Positions 36,804-46,791 of a stretch of 57,262 nucleotides of DNA are shown in pieces. The notes under the pieces were generated by a model. The model did not search any database. It was not told where the DNA came from and saw nothing but the letters and a program-made list of their open reading frames with translations. Source of the stretch: Deltaproteobacteria bacterium (lineage in GTDB: Bacteria; Desulfobacterota; Desulfobacteria; Desulfobacterales; ETH-SRB1); assembly GCA_030262895.1 (NCBI GenBank), contig JAJSZW010000007.1, positions 1 to 57,262 on the forward strand, written 5' to 3'. A program made the translations under genes and the position numbers. Numbering within the stretch: the stretch's first letter is position 1; each line of letters opens with the position of its first letter.

Positions 36804-38296
36804 TTTTGTTCTCCTTTTAACCTCACAGTTTCATCAAATATCTTCTTTCTATCAAGTTCAAGCCAGTAATCTATTGACAACTTACGGATATGTGCAAAAT
36901 ATTCCCGGTTCAATCCCCCATATGTTTTAAGTGCAGCATTAATATCTTTTTTGATTTTGTTGAGCACATCTTTCTTGATCTCTAAGGTCAGTTTTTTGTT
37001 GCCGTAGATGAAGATAGCCGCTGCTTTCGGATTTTGTTCTAAAACCTCAATAGCGCCCCGGCCAAGACTCGCGCCGGTTGCTGCCTGGAGCCCGTCATTC
37101 ATACAGCTCAAGGGAGGCGATTTTCCTGTAATCGAAATGACATTGAGTTCGTCAAAAGGAGCTTCCAGAATCTCCCGAGCCCTTATTCCCATCTTGGCTC
37201 CAACGATTGAATATATCCCAAGGTGACGGTGAAACTCGTTGGTCAAAAGGCAGGCCTTCCACTCCTCAAGGCCATGTCTTTCAATGATTCTTTTCACATA
37301 CGGCCTGACATCTTCTTTAAACATGGATGGATCAACAGGAAAGTTATTCAGAACCACTGCCGTCCGTCGGTTCAGGTGAAGGTCGGCAGAATAATCCAAA
37401 AGCTTCAAATACGCTTGCTCAACAAGATCGGTTTTGAAATCTGCAAGAACCATAACACGAGCGCTCTCTTCCTCTGGCGCGAGCTTGAACAAAGATGGGT
37501 AATTCAGATAGATTATCGTCATTTCATCCCACACGCGAAAATGATTATTATCCAAAAGACCTGATATCACCGGTGTATCGTGAAGAGTAGTTACGATATG
37601 CGCTGCACGCGTATGCATAGTCTTTATCCTGTCGTAGAAATTTTGATCAAACAATAATGATTTCTCTTGAGGAATATGGAGTGAGTGGATATTCAGGCCG
37701 GATTTGAAAACAAGATCGGCTGATTCGCGATCTCGTGTATAGTTCCAATCAGGATCCAGGGCGCCGGGAGGAGTTCCGTAGAATATGACTCTTGAGATCT
37801 TTTCTTTTACAGTTGGATCCAGGCGGATTGCATCAGCCAGATTTGTTAAAGGCCCAAGGCAAAGATAGATTACCTGTTCCGCTGATCCGTTGAGGGTTTT
37901 CAGAATTGCATCTGTCGCTGATGGAATTTTCGTTGTCTCGATAGTGATTGTGGATGACTCAGGCCAGTTCAGGTTTTCAGACCACGACCTCCAGGGAGGG
38001 GCGGGTTTTCCCAATGTCCTTCCAGCAACAATATCTGTATCCCTTTTTTCAAAATATTCCAGAAGTATCCTCAGGTTGCGATACCCGGTCTGCGGTGAGA
38101 CAGCGCCGTCAGAGCAAACAATCAAAGGAACGTCAACCCAATCGGAATTTAAGACCATAGTAAGCGCCCGAATATCATCCAGAGCCATGTCTGTATCAAT
38201 CAGGAGTGAAATTCTGTGCGTATGTGCTCCTGACTGAGAAGCAAAAAAAATGATCAGACCAAGCGCCAATATGGATACAAATCGCGTTTTCCTCAT
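36800..38296 (-). CDS. Exported fusion: nucleoside-hydrolase (IUNH-like) domain plus C-terminal FmdE-like domain
   Basis: ISLLIDTDMALDDIRAL, VIYLCLGPLTNLADAI; C-terminal FHRHLGIYSIVGAKMGIRAREIL...PPLSCMNDGLQAATGASLGRGAI. Confidence 0.75.
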   Translation of the reverse strand: MRKTRFVSILALGLIIFFASQSGAHTHRISLLIDTDMALDDIRALTMVLNSDWVDVPLIVCSDGAVSPQTGYRNLRILLEYFEKRDTDIVAGRTLGKPAPPWRSWSENLNWPESSTITIETTKIPSATDAILKTLNGSAEQVIYLCLGPLTNLADAIRLDPTVKEKISRVIFYGTPPGALDPDWNYTRDRESADLVFKSGLNIHSLHIPQEKSLLFDQNFYDRIKTMHTRAAHIVTTLHDTPVISGLLDNNHFRVWDEMTIIYLNYPSLFKLAPEEESARVMVLADFKTDLVEQAYLKLLDYSADLHLNRRTAVVLNNFPVDPSMFKEDVRPYVKRIIERHGLEEWKACLLTNEFHRHLGIYSIVGAKMGIRAREILEAPFDELNVISITGKSPPLSCMNDGLQAATGASLGRGAIEVLEQNPKAAAIFIYGNKKLTLEIKKDVLNKIKKDINAALKTYGGLNREYFAHIRKLSIDYWLELDRKKIFDETVRLKGEQK

Positions 38297-38336
38297 TTTA
38301 TTTTATCCTCCTTTAAAGAACGGCAAATAAGGGAAA

Positions 38337-39230
38337 TCATGGCTTTACAGCCGCCGCATATGGTTTTCCTTCTAAGAAACGCCCGATAAACAAAAGCCCC
38401 ATGAACCTTTCCTCATCATTTGAAAGTTTTTCTCCCATATCAGCTACTGTCCCTCGTATAATACGCTGCCTGTCAGGGTGCCCTGCCCAGAAAACCACCG
38501 CGCACGGCATATCAGACGGAAACGTCTCCCCCAGTACGGCAAAAAGCTTCTTTGGATTCCGTAGCGCCATATACAGGATCATGGTGGGCTGATACTTTCC
38601 GAGATCTTTTAAAATTTCGGCATCTTTCGTGCCCTGATCCATTAAAAACATGGGCGCTGTCTGCATGACAAAGCGGGCGTCGTATGCGGGAATGGTACTC
38701 TTCCCAAGAGCAGCCATTGCCGCCGCATCACACCCCATTCCAGGAATAATGACCAGATCGGCAGAGTCAAACTCCTCAATATACCAGTGGCTCGGACCAA
38801 AAAGACAAGGATTGCCGAAGTCAAGGATGCCAACATTCTTCCCCTCTTTCAGAAGACGTTTGATCTGTTTGACTCTTTCATCTCGCAGCTGGATACGCTC
38901 AACTTTAAACATGGCTATTTCCTTGTCGGTTAGTTCCCTGTAGCCTTTTCCCTTGTAATCCCAAAAACCCTTCCACGGATCAAACAGGACAGGTTTGTCC
39001 CCTATGTATTCGGCAAAGAGCTTTATATGTTGTTCAGGAGCTACAACAACATCCATTTGTTTGATTGTATTTAAGGCCTGTAGGGTGGCTGTCTGAGGTC
39101 CGGCAGGACCGGTCCCGATAATATAAAAGTGACCACGGCCCCAGGCTGCAATGATCTGAAATGGAAAAACAAAACCAACAACAACCCCAACAATTATCGC
39201 AATAAAGAAAATTCGCTCTATTCTTTTCAC
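38337..39230 (-). CDS. Second tetrapyrrole methylase-family protein with signal peptide/anchor
   Basis: FYIIGTGPAGPQTATLQAL, VGILDFGNPCLFGPSHW, VIPGMGCDAAAMAAL; N-terminal hydrophobic segment. Confidence 0.83.
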   Translation of the reverse strand: MKRIERIFFIAIIVGVVVGFVFPFQIIAAWGRGHFYIIGTGPAGPQTATLQALNTIKQMDVVVAPEQHIKLFAEYIGDKPVLFDPWKGFWDYKGKGYRELTDKEIAMFKVERIQLRDERVKQIKRLLKEGKNVGILDFGNPCLFGPSHWYIEEFDSADLVIIPGMGCDAAAMAALGKSTIPAYDARFVMQTAPMFLMDQGTKDAEILKDLGKYQPTMILYMALRNPKKLFAVLGETFPSDMPCAVVFWAGHPDRQRIIRGTVADMGEKLSNDEERFMGLLFIGRFLEGKPYAAAVKP

Positions 39231-39347
39231 TGACTTACCTCCTTATGGCTCGCTCATAAGCAAACAGGCAGAAAATTTTAATTCTCCACCGGCTATGGGA
39301 GATACAAAAAATCCTGCCTGTCCACAATGCTGTAATCGTGCAAACTC

Positions 39348-41432
39348 TTAATAGCTTAACTTAACAAGAATGCCGGCAGTAACTCCAGGCATTGGATAAC
39401 CGGAACGTAGTTCATATTCCTGATCAGTGACATTATTCACATAGCCTTTTAGTGTAAAATCGTAATGCGCAAGCTTGAAGATATGTTGCGCGCCTATGTC
39501 AACGGTTATCACATCATCCAATATTCTATCTTTTTTGCTCTGACGTTTATCCAGATACCGTGAGTTAAGCGTTACTACGCCGCCCTCCCAGAGCTTGTAA
39601 TTAAGCCCGAGACCTACCTTGTTTCTTGGTTGATTCTCCATAAAATAGTGAGTTCCATCAGTATCAAAAGGATGATCTTCAGCAGACCAGTTTTGCCATG
39701 TATAGGTAAGGTAGCCGCTCAGATCATGGGTAAAGCTTCTTGTCAGTTCCAGTTCAATACCGTAAAGTTGCGCATCAATGTTATATGCTTGAGCGCTTGG
39801 AACATCACTGATATAATTGTGTTGTTGATAATCAGTAATGTCAGTGTAATAAACAGCTCCTCTTAATTTTGTATCAAACCAAACTTTTTTTAATAAGCCC
39901 AGCTCGTATGTCCAGGATGTTTCAGTTGCCAATTCGGGGTTTGCCGCCATGTAGTATGCATCGGACGCAGCCTGCGCCCATCTCCAGAGATCTCAAATTC
40001 AAGGAGTACGCATTTCACGGCTTACAGTAGCATACAGAGTAAGATCCGGATCAACTTCATAGTCAAGCCGAGCCTTTGGACACCACTCGTTTTCTTTCCT
40101 GCGATATTCGAATTTTTTCTGTTCCGATTCACTTGCTCCCCATCCCGGGAATCCAGCTCTGTAAGCGTCGCTATGGAATTCATAGTAACGGGTACCCCAG
40201 GTAAGAGTCAGGGGTGAGGTTATGGACCAAACGTCCTGGAAAAATCCGGAGAAAATTTCGTAAAAGTCCTTGTTATCCTTATCCCCCTGAGTCCGGTATT
40301 CGCCTCCAATGGAAAAGGCATGATTTGTGATAAGTTCAAAATCCAAATATTCCAGGTTGTACCCCATGTTGTATTCTTCTTGATCAAACTCTTCTTTTTG
40401 AGTTCCGGTTGAGAGGTAAGACAATCTGTCCCTCACAGACTTATGTTTATAAACCTGAGCCCGGAGTTCTCCCAAACCAAGGGGCTGCTCAAAAAGAATA
40501 TTATATTCATTGGTCGTCTTCTTCCAGTAAGAATCTCCGCCAAAATAAGACTTCCCTTCGTTATCGTGTGTAAACGTATCAACATTTTCTGCCAGGACAA
40601 TCGGGTAATCCGGGTCATAATCATTCCTTGATGGATCATTTATAACCGCATATCCTGTTTTATTTTCCACGTGGTCCCACCCAAAACTCAAAATTCCATC
40701 TGTCGGAAGATAAAGAGAGATCCGGGCATTGAAATTACCTGTATCGTAATAATTGTTTCTCAGGTATCCGTCACCACTCCTGCGAGCGCCGGAAAAGGAG
40801 TAACCGATTGTATTGAACAGGCCTCCCAACAGGCTGGCACTGTAACTCTCTGCCCCGTATGAACCAAATCCGGTTGTTATTGATATATCCGGTTTAACCT
40901 CATCGGTTTTCTTTCCTTTTTTAGTGATGATATTAATAGCGCCACCCATAGAAAAAGGATAAAGAAGTGAATGGCTCCCGCGGACAACCTCAATTGTTTC
41001 GACATTATCAAGAGGCATAGTGGTCCAATCTACCTTATAGTATCCCTTTCTTCCCATAAGCCTCATTGGCTTGCCGTCCAGAAATATCTGAATGCGTGAT
41101 TGATCCATTCCTCTGATATAGACGGTTTCTGATGGACTCGGTGTAATATTTGAGCTAAGCACACTCACACCAAGTATCTCGCTCAAGACATCCTGGATAT
41201 TGTGTACGTTGCCGGCTTTCTGAAATTTCTCCACATTAATTACTGTAACATCAGGTGTTACGACCATAGACTCATCCTTGAGGGGATGATCTCTGACAAT
41301 TACTTTGTCAAGTCTATAGACCTGATCTCCTCCATCTTTCCCTTCATCTACCTGTGCCGGACAATACTCCACAGCACAAAAGATAAAGACAAAGCTGATC
41401 ATCATAACAAAAAAAATCTTTGTCATCTTCAT
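39348..41432 (-). pseudogene. TonB-dependent receptor interrupted by two in-frame TGA codons (~39993-40001)
   Basis: ORFs 39999..41432 and 39348..39950 are in the same frame; junction reads ...VSREMRTP-TGA-I-TGA-DLWRWAQAASDAYYMAANPELA... Confidence 0.85.
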
Positions 41433-41542
41433 TGATTCTCTCCTTCTTTTCTACGATTTTTTGTTTGTGAACTCTTTCCTGTTACTATTCTTCACCTCCT
41501 TTTTTATGATTTCCGTTCAAAGTATATCCCAAGATGGGTTTC

Positions 41543-43585
41543 TCAAAAGGTAACATCCAACTTAACAGTAAAGGTTCTCCCTGTGCGGAAATTACCCTCA
41601 TCACCTTTGTCTGAGTCAAAGATGTTGTCTGCCTCAAAGGACAGCTTGGCCTTGTCGGAAAGGTTTTTGTAAATTTTTGCATCTACTACCGTATGCGCAT
41701 CAATCTCGTCGGTGTTATCCGAGTTTGTGTATTGTTTGCCAATATAAGAAACGGTCGCGCTTGTGCCCAAACCGTATTTTTCCAGTTCGTATGAAGGCAA
41801 AATACTAAGAACGTGTTTGGGAGTATAGGTCAGTTCTTTGCCGGTTTCCTTATTTTCCGAATCAGTGTAGGTGTAGGACAAGGAGGCGGAGAATTCTTCA
41901 GCAAAATATGTCCTGCACATGAACTCAATGCCCTGTGTCCAGGCTTCTTCCACATTCCTATATTCTTTAAGCGGCAAGTTTGGGTCGATCTGGACGTTTA
42001 CTGGATAATATTTGCCTGTATCTTCCCTGATAACCATATCGTCCACATCATTACGGAAATACCCCAGGTTGATCATAATGCTCTGGTCAAACAGCCATTG
42101 TTCTACGCTTGCGGAATAACCGACAGCCTTCTCCGGTTTTAAATCCGGATTTGACTTGCAGTAATAACCGCCATGCCTGTATGGAGTATCGTAATAGAGT
42201 TGACGAAGGGTGGGTGATTTGAATGCCTTGCCTGCTGAAGCCCGAAAAGTTGTATCTTTGAAAAGCTTGTACATGAGGCTTAATTTGGGATTTACTTCAC
42301 TCCCGAACGTTGAATGGTCATCATAACGGAGACCTGCGACCAGGGTAAAATCCTCAAACAGAGTAATCTCATCCTGAACATACAAACTGGAGGTATCCAC
42401 ATCTTCTTTAACATTAACCATACTACCATCCGCGTTTTCTATAACGTAATCAATACCCTGTTCTTGAACTTCTCCACCCAGGGTAAGAGCATTCCAGTCG
42501 CCAAAATACCGAGTGTACTGAATTTCAAACTGATCATAACCTACATCACCATATTTATGGCCATACGTTTTATCAATATAGCCGTGGTTGAAATCCCAGG
42601 TGTATGTATATCCCTTGAAAGAAAAGAAATCGTCATCAGTCGGACGAAAATCAATTCCGGCTGAAATGCGGTAGCTGTCCTCCTGTCGATTATCAATCTT
42701 TTCATAGTCACTCAGTTCGCATTTCAGGTAAAGGTCAATGCTCTTGCTGAGTTCTCCATCCAATTTACCCATAAAAGAGTGGCGATCAGCTTTGACCGGT
42801 TCTTTTTCTATATCTTCCGCGCTATCATAGTTGTAATGTAGCAAATAGCCAAAACTGTCAGAGATCTTGTCACCATAAGAAACATAAGTTTTAGAGATGT
42901 TTCGGCTATGGCCATCATCAGAGGGTTTTGTTTCCCCCTCTTCTTTGACTTTGTACCAGCCATACGACACACCCGCGCTTCCTGTTGCCTTTTTCGGTAT
43001 TTTTTTAGTGATAATATTAATAACACCGGCTACGGCATCACTTCCGTATAGTGCAGAGCTGGGGCCTTTGACCACTTCGATTCGTTCGATCATATCCACA
43101 GGAATCTGGTTAAGTCCGCTACCATATTCTCCCATGCCGCCACTTTGACCACATCCCATAGCTCTTTGCCCGTCAATGAGGATCAGGCCATAACCAGCAT
43201 CAAAATCCAACCCTCGCATTTTAGCCCGCCATGTGTATGTTCCAAAGACATCATCATGCACGGATGTATCAATTCCAGGAATATTTTTCAAAATATCCAT
43301 GGCGTTTTGCGCATTTGTTTTCTCAATATCCTCCCTGTTGATCAGCACAGTCTCAACTGGAACATCTTTTAAGGCATGAGGAGTTTTCGTGCCGGTTACC
43401 ACGATATCTTTGAGACGCGTTGTTCCTTTTTTTTCAGCCTCATCATCCCCTGCAAACGCAACCGATGCAGCCAGAGATAGGACTATAACCGCAACAATTG
43501 TTGAAATCCCTTTTCCCATATACTCAAAAATGCCGGCAATCATTGATGATTGTTGATGTTTAGCGCTTGTTGTTTGCTTTATCAT
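41543..43585 (-). CDS. TonB-dependent outer-membrane receptor
   Basis: IVVTGTKTPHALKDVPVETVLINREDIEKTNAQNAMDILKNIPGI; VVKGPSSALYGSDAVAGVINIITKK; ends KLDVTF. Confidence 0.95.
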   Translation of the reverse strand: MIKQTTSAKHQQSSMIAGIFEYMGKGISTIVAVIVLSLAASVAFAGDDEAEKKGTTRLKDIVVTGTKTPHALKDVPVETVLINREDIEKTNAQNAMDILKNIPGIDTSVHDDVFGTYTWRAKMRGLDFDAGYGLILIDGQRAMGCGQSGGMGEYGSGLNQIPVDMIERIEVVKGPSSALYGSDAVAGVINIITKKIPKKATGSAGVSYGWYKVKEEGETKPSDDGHSRNISKTYVSYGDKISDSFGYLLHYNYDSAEDIEKEPVKADRHSFMGKLDGELSKSIDLYLKCELSDYEKIDNRQEDSYRISAGIDFRPTDDDFFSFKGYTYTWDFNHGYIDKTYGHKYGDVGYDQFEIQYTRYFGDWNALTLGGEVQEQGIDYVIENADGSMVNVKEDVDTSSLYVQDEITLFEDFTLVAGLRYDDHSTFGSEVNPKLSLMYKLFKDTTFRASAGKAFKSPTLRQLYYDTPYRHGGYYCKSNPDLKPEKAVGYSASVEQWLFDQSIMINLGYFRNDVDDMVIREDTGKYYPVNVQIDPNLPLKEYRNVEEAWTQGIEFMCRTYFAEEFSASLSYTYTDSENKETGKELTYTPKHVLSILPSYELEKYGLGTSATVSYIGKQYTNSDNTDEIDAHTVVDAKIYKNLSDKAKLSFEADNIFDSDKGDEGNFRTGRTFTVKLDVTF

Positions 43586-43664
43586 TGTTATCTCTGTTCC
43601 TTTCCTGGTTTAACCACATCTCCCTCTTCCCCAAAACATGGGGAAGAGGGTTGTAGTAAAAGTT

Positions 43665-44456
43665 TTATTTTACCTCAAAGGTCAAAGTGGCAGAATACGA
43701 ATACTGATCGCATTCCTCAGGATCAGGATATGGCACCGTATGACCAGCCTTGATCAACCAGATACCTGATTTGAGCATCTTTATTTTGCCCATGCCCTCT
43801 TTATTCGTTTTTGTGGTATAAGCCCATGCGTTTTCTGTAGAAAATCCGACGTAGGTGGCATAGAGTTCTGTCTTAAGAGGTTCGTTGTTATACAGAACCT
43901 TTACAGGCATGTAGTCTCCTTCCCTCAGGCCGGCCGGATCTTCCAGGGGAACTATCTCAAGCGTATGGCCGACCGGTTTGGTGAGGTTCTTTCCCCCGCC
44001 TTCGTCTACATCAACCACCGCCTTTGCATACATCCCGCAGTAACTGCATTGAATAACATCCTTCAAACCTTTTTTGGATTGGAGGTTGTGCGCATTGGCA
44101 GTCTTGGTATAGAAACTTTGCTTTCTCATAACTACGGCCAGATAGGCACCAGCCTTTTTCAATGGTTTTTCCACGCTGAACTCAATCTCGTCGATGGGCT
44201 TTATCTTCAGTTCATTACCATCCGGGTCGAGCATATATATCTTCTCAAGACCTTTCTGTTTATACATGACATTGCCTACAGGACTGGCAAAGTTATGCCC
44301 CCATCCGATGGTAAACCTTACAGGCGTCTTTATTGGTGGTGTATAATCACCAGCATTGATCCATATAAAATGAGCGCTGACAGGCATAGAGAATACACCC
44401 AGCATCAAAGCAAAACCCAGAATAGATACTCCCAACGTTTTTCCAAAAATCTTCAT
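43665..44456 (-). CDS. DUF4198-family periplasmic protein (paralog of 36003-36803)
   Basis: AHFIWINAGDYTPPIKTPVRFTIGWGHNFASP...YATYVGFSTENAWAYTTKTNKEGMGKIKM. Confidence 0.88.
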   Translation of the reverse strand: MKIFGKTLGVSILGFALMLGVFSMPVSAHFIWINAGDYTPPIKTPVRFTIGWGHNFASPVGNVMYKQKGLEKIYMLDPDGNELKIKPIDEIEFSVEKPLKKAGAYLAVVMRKQSFYTKTANAHNLQSKKGLKDVIQCSYCGMYAKAVVDVDEGGGKNLTKPVGHTLEIVPLEDPAGLREGDYMPVKVLYNNEPLKTELYATYVGFSTENAWAYTTKTNKEGMGKIKMLKSGIWLIKAGHTVPYPDPEECDQYSYSATLTFEVK

Positions 44457-44687
44457 TTTTTTCTCCTTATGATTAGTAAGTTAGACTGCCCGTTTAAGCT
44501 TAAGGAACGGGCACGAAAGACAGTTATAGAATAGCTTCACGTAAAAATTTCTATTTTGACAACTTGTGAAACAAAATAAAGCTGAGTCAAGGTTTGGAAT
44601 GTTGAAGATGTCCCTCGGAGGATGGTTACTCTAAATTTGTTTGACGAAGGAATGCTCCGATGATATAAAAAAATAGAGGTGTCCCTC

Positions 44688-44762
44688 ACCCCGAGGGGGC
44701 TTCACGGGGAAGGCAGCTCGCAAACCCTAGCCGGTGCCGCTGTCTTCCCTTACATTTTGGTC
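44688..44762 (-). promoter_or_regulatory. Candidate structured leader upstream of the DUF4198/TBDR genes
   Basis: Reverse strand gggaagacagcggcaccggctagggtttgcgagctgccttcccc (outer stem gggaag/cttccc, inner cagc/gctg) followed by ccccctcggggtgaggg. Confidence 0.3.
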
Positions 44763-44967
44763 TTCTTATGTACCTCGACTTCCTTTTTTGTCGTTTCCGC
44801 GTTGATAACGCTATTCAGATAGAGGGCTTAACAAGCAGAACGATTGCAGCCCAAAATGAAACACAAAACAATATGCACTTGTTCTTCTTCATTTGGTTCC
44901 TCCAAAACTGAACCAAGAAAAGTCTTCATTATCCAAATCCTCCTTTGCTTTATTTATGGATTTGCTA

Positions 44968-45693
44968 TCACATCAGCTCAAAAGCAATCGTAAGCTCCAA
45001 TGGAATCTCACCTTTGAAAAGATGCCGGGGCGGTCTTGGAAACGGGGCCGCGGCATGAATGGCCTTGAGCGCTGCTTTGTCCAGGGACTTTTGTCTGGAA
45101 CTCTTTATAATCTCAACATTCAGGATATCTCCCTGGGGAGTGATCACAAAGCGTACGGTTACGAATCCCTCTATCTGCCTGGCCTTGGCGGTTTCAGGAT
45201 ATTTCTTATGTCTTTCTATTTTGAGCCTAACCATCTCAAGGTAGGTAGCCTCGGGGTCGCCGGAATCTGTTAATTCTCCGGGGTTCCAGTTAGCAACATT
45301 AAGGCCTGGGGTGTCCGGAATATCCGGCATGCCTATTCCTTCTACAAGACTATCTGGCAGGTCTTTTTCAACAGGTTCTACTTTTATCGGCCTGAGAGGA
45401 GGAGAGCAGCGCTTAGTTATCTTGAATCTTTTTACGTCTTCCGGCTTTATCTCCTTTGGCCTGTGACGAGGTCTGGGAATAGATCTTGCGGACGGTTTGG
45501 ATATGCTCTGCATGGTCAGCTCAATATAGCTCAATGCATTTGACCTGTATATCCCAGATACATGCATGAGTATAAAGATATGGATGACGAGAGAAACGCC
45601 CACCAAACCGCGCAAGAGCCGGTTGGGTTTTGTTTTAAACACGGATTTCATAGAGTTCACGGATATTAAAACTCCTTCTCCGTCGCCAGACAA
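44968..45693 (-). CDS. tonB: TonB-family energy transducer
   Basis: TM anchor; C-terminal ARQIEGFVTVRFVITPQGDILNVEIIKSSRQKSLDKAALKAIHAAAPFPRPP. Confidence 0.92.
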   Translation of the reverse strand: MSGDGEGVLISVNSMKSVFKTKPNRLLRGLVGVSLVIHIFILMHVSGIYRSNALSYIELTMQSISKPSARSIPRPRHRPKEIKPEDVKRFKITKRCSPPLRPIKVEPVEKDLPDSLVEGIGMPDIPDTPGLNVANWNPGELTDSGDPEATYLEMVRLKIERHKKYPETAKARQIEGFVTVRFVITPQGDILNVEIIKSSRQKSLDKAALKAIHAAAPFPRPPRHLFKGEIPLELTIAFELM

Positions 45694-46073
45694 AGCCTCG
45701 CTGCTCCCGCTGCCTTGGCCACGTCCATAACCTTCACGGCCTTGTTCAGGATTACTGCCCGGTCTGCTCTGATAACGACAAGCTTGTTCTGGTTTTGCCC
45801 GATCATTTTTTTAATCCCGTTAAAGAGTTCGGCAAGAGAAACTTCCTCGGTTCCGAGAAATGTTCTTCCTTGCTGATCCACAAAGACGGTAATTACTTTC
45901 TCGGTTTGAGGAGCTGCTGCCTTAGCCTGGGGAAGTTTGATCTTGATCCCTTCATCAACCATAAAATTGGTTGTAAGGAGAAAATAAATTAAAAGAAGAA
46001 ACACGATATCAATCAGCGGTGTCAAAGGCATTTGCACTTGGTAGCTCGACTTTTTTTTGCGGTGAACCAACAT
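45666..46073 (-). CDS. exbD: ExbD/TolR biopolymer transport protein
   Basis: MPLTPLIDIVFLLLIYFLLTTNFMVDEGIKIKLPQAKAA. Confidence 0.95.
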   Translation of the reverse strand: MLVHRKKKSSYQVQMPLTPLIDIVFLLLIYFLLTTNFMVDEGIKIKLPQAKAAAPQTEKVITVFVDQQGRTFLGTEEVSLAELFNGIKKMIGQNQNKLVVIRADRAVILNKAVKVMDVAKAAGAARLCLATEKEF

Positions 46074-46110
46074 GATAACATTCCTTACTTTATAAATTTC
46101 AGACGGTTAA

Positions 46111-46734
46111 CTATTCGGTTTTGTGCCCTCTCCTTTTTCCCACGGCCTTGATAAAAGTGACGGTCCCGTCCTGGAGTTGGGCCTCATACTCATCTACCCG
46201 GGAAACAAGATAGCTGTGAGCTACCATGGCGGGAAGCGCTACTGACAGGCCCAGGGCTGTTGTCAGCATGGCCTCCCAGATGCCTCCGGCGAGAACAGCG
46301 GCATTTACCTTGCCACCCATTTGTTGAATCACCATGAATGCCTTAATCATGCCGACAACCGTTCCGAGCAGACCGAGCAACGGGGCGATATTCGCGATAG
46401 TAGCAAGCGTCTGGAGATATCGGGAAAGTTCCCTGACCTCTCCCCCTGTTGAGTTAATAATAACCGTCTCTAAAGTCTCGGGCTCTTGATCTACAACCTC
46501 AATAGCATCAGCAAGAACCCTGCCCATAGGCGATTCGTTTCCTCTTACCAGCTCAAGCGCTTTGGCAGATTTACCGTTTCTTACATGCAGGGCTATCTCT
46601 TTTACCAACCCATAACCGCGAATGCGCACCCGTGCAAAACAGATGACCCTTTCCACAAAAATAGCCACGGCCACCACCGAGCAAAGGATAATGGGGTATA
46701 CTAAGATGCCTCCCTTTGCAAAAAAATCAAACAC
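46111..46734 (-). CDS. exbB: ExbB/TolQ (MotA family) proton channel
   Basis: GGILVYPIILCSVVAVAIFVERVI, TIANIAPLLGLLGTVVGMIKAFM, AGGIWEAMLTTALGLSVALPAM. Confidence 0.95.
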   Translation of the reverse strand: MFDFFAKGGILVYPIILCSVVAVAIFVERVICFARVRIRGYGLVKEIALHVRNGKSAKALELVRGNESPMGRVLADAIEVVDQEPETLETVIINSTGGEVRELSRYLQTLATIANIAPLLGLLGTVVGMIKAFMVIQQMGGKVNAAVLAGGIWEAMLTTALGLSVALPAMVAHSYLVSRVDEYEAQLQDGTVTFIKAVGKRRGHKTE

Positions 46735-46791
46735 GTTATTACCTCCTGTTTTACCTTCTTATCTTCTTCACTTTCTCACCTTCCAATTTTC

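Noticed and set aside
39985-40005. Selenocysteine (UGA) reading of the broken TBDR
   Set aside because: Two TGAs one codon apart, no Cys homology expected at this TBDR position and no SECIS identified; kept only as an anomaly.
44560-44890. Cobalamin riboswitch upstream of DUF4198/TBDR genes
   Set aside because: Looked for the B12 box (AGYCAGGAGACCTGCC-like) and the GCCACTG element; not found, despite a structured stretch.
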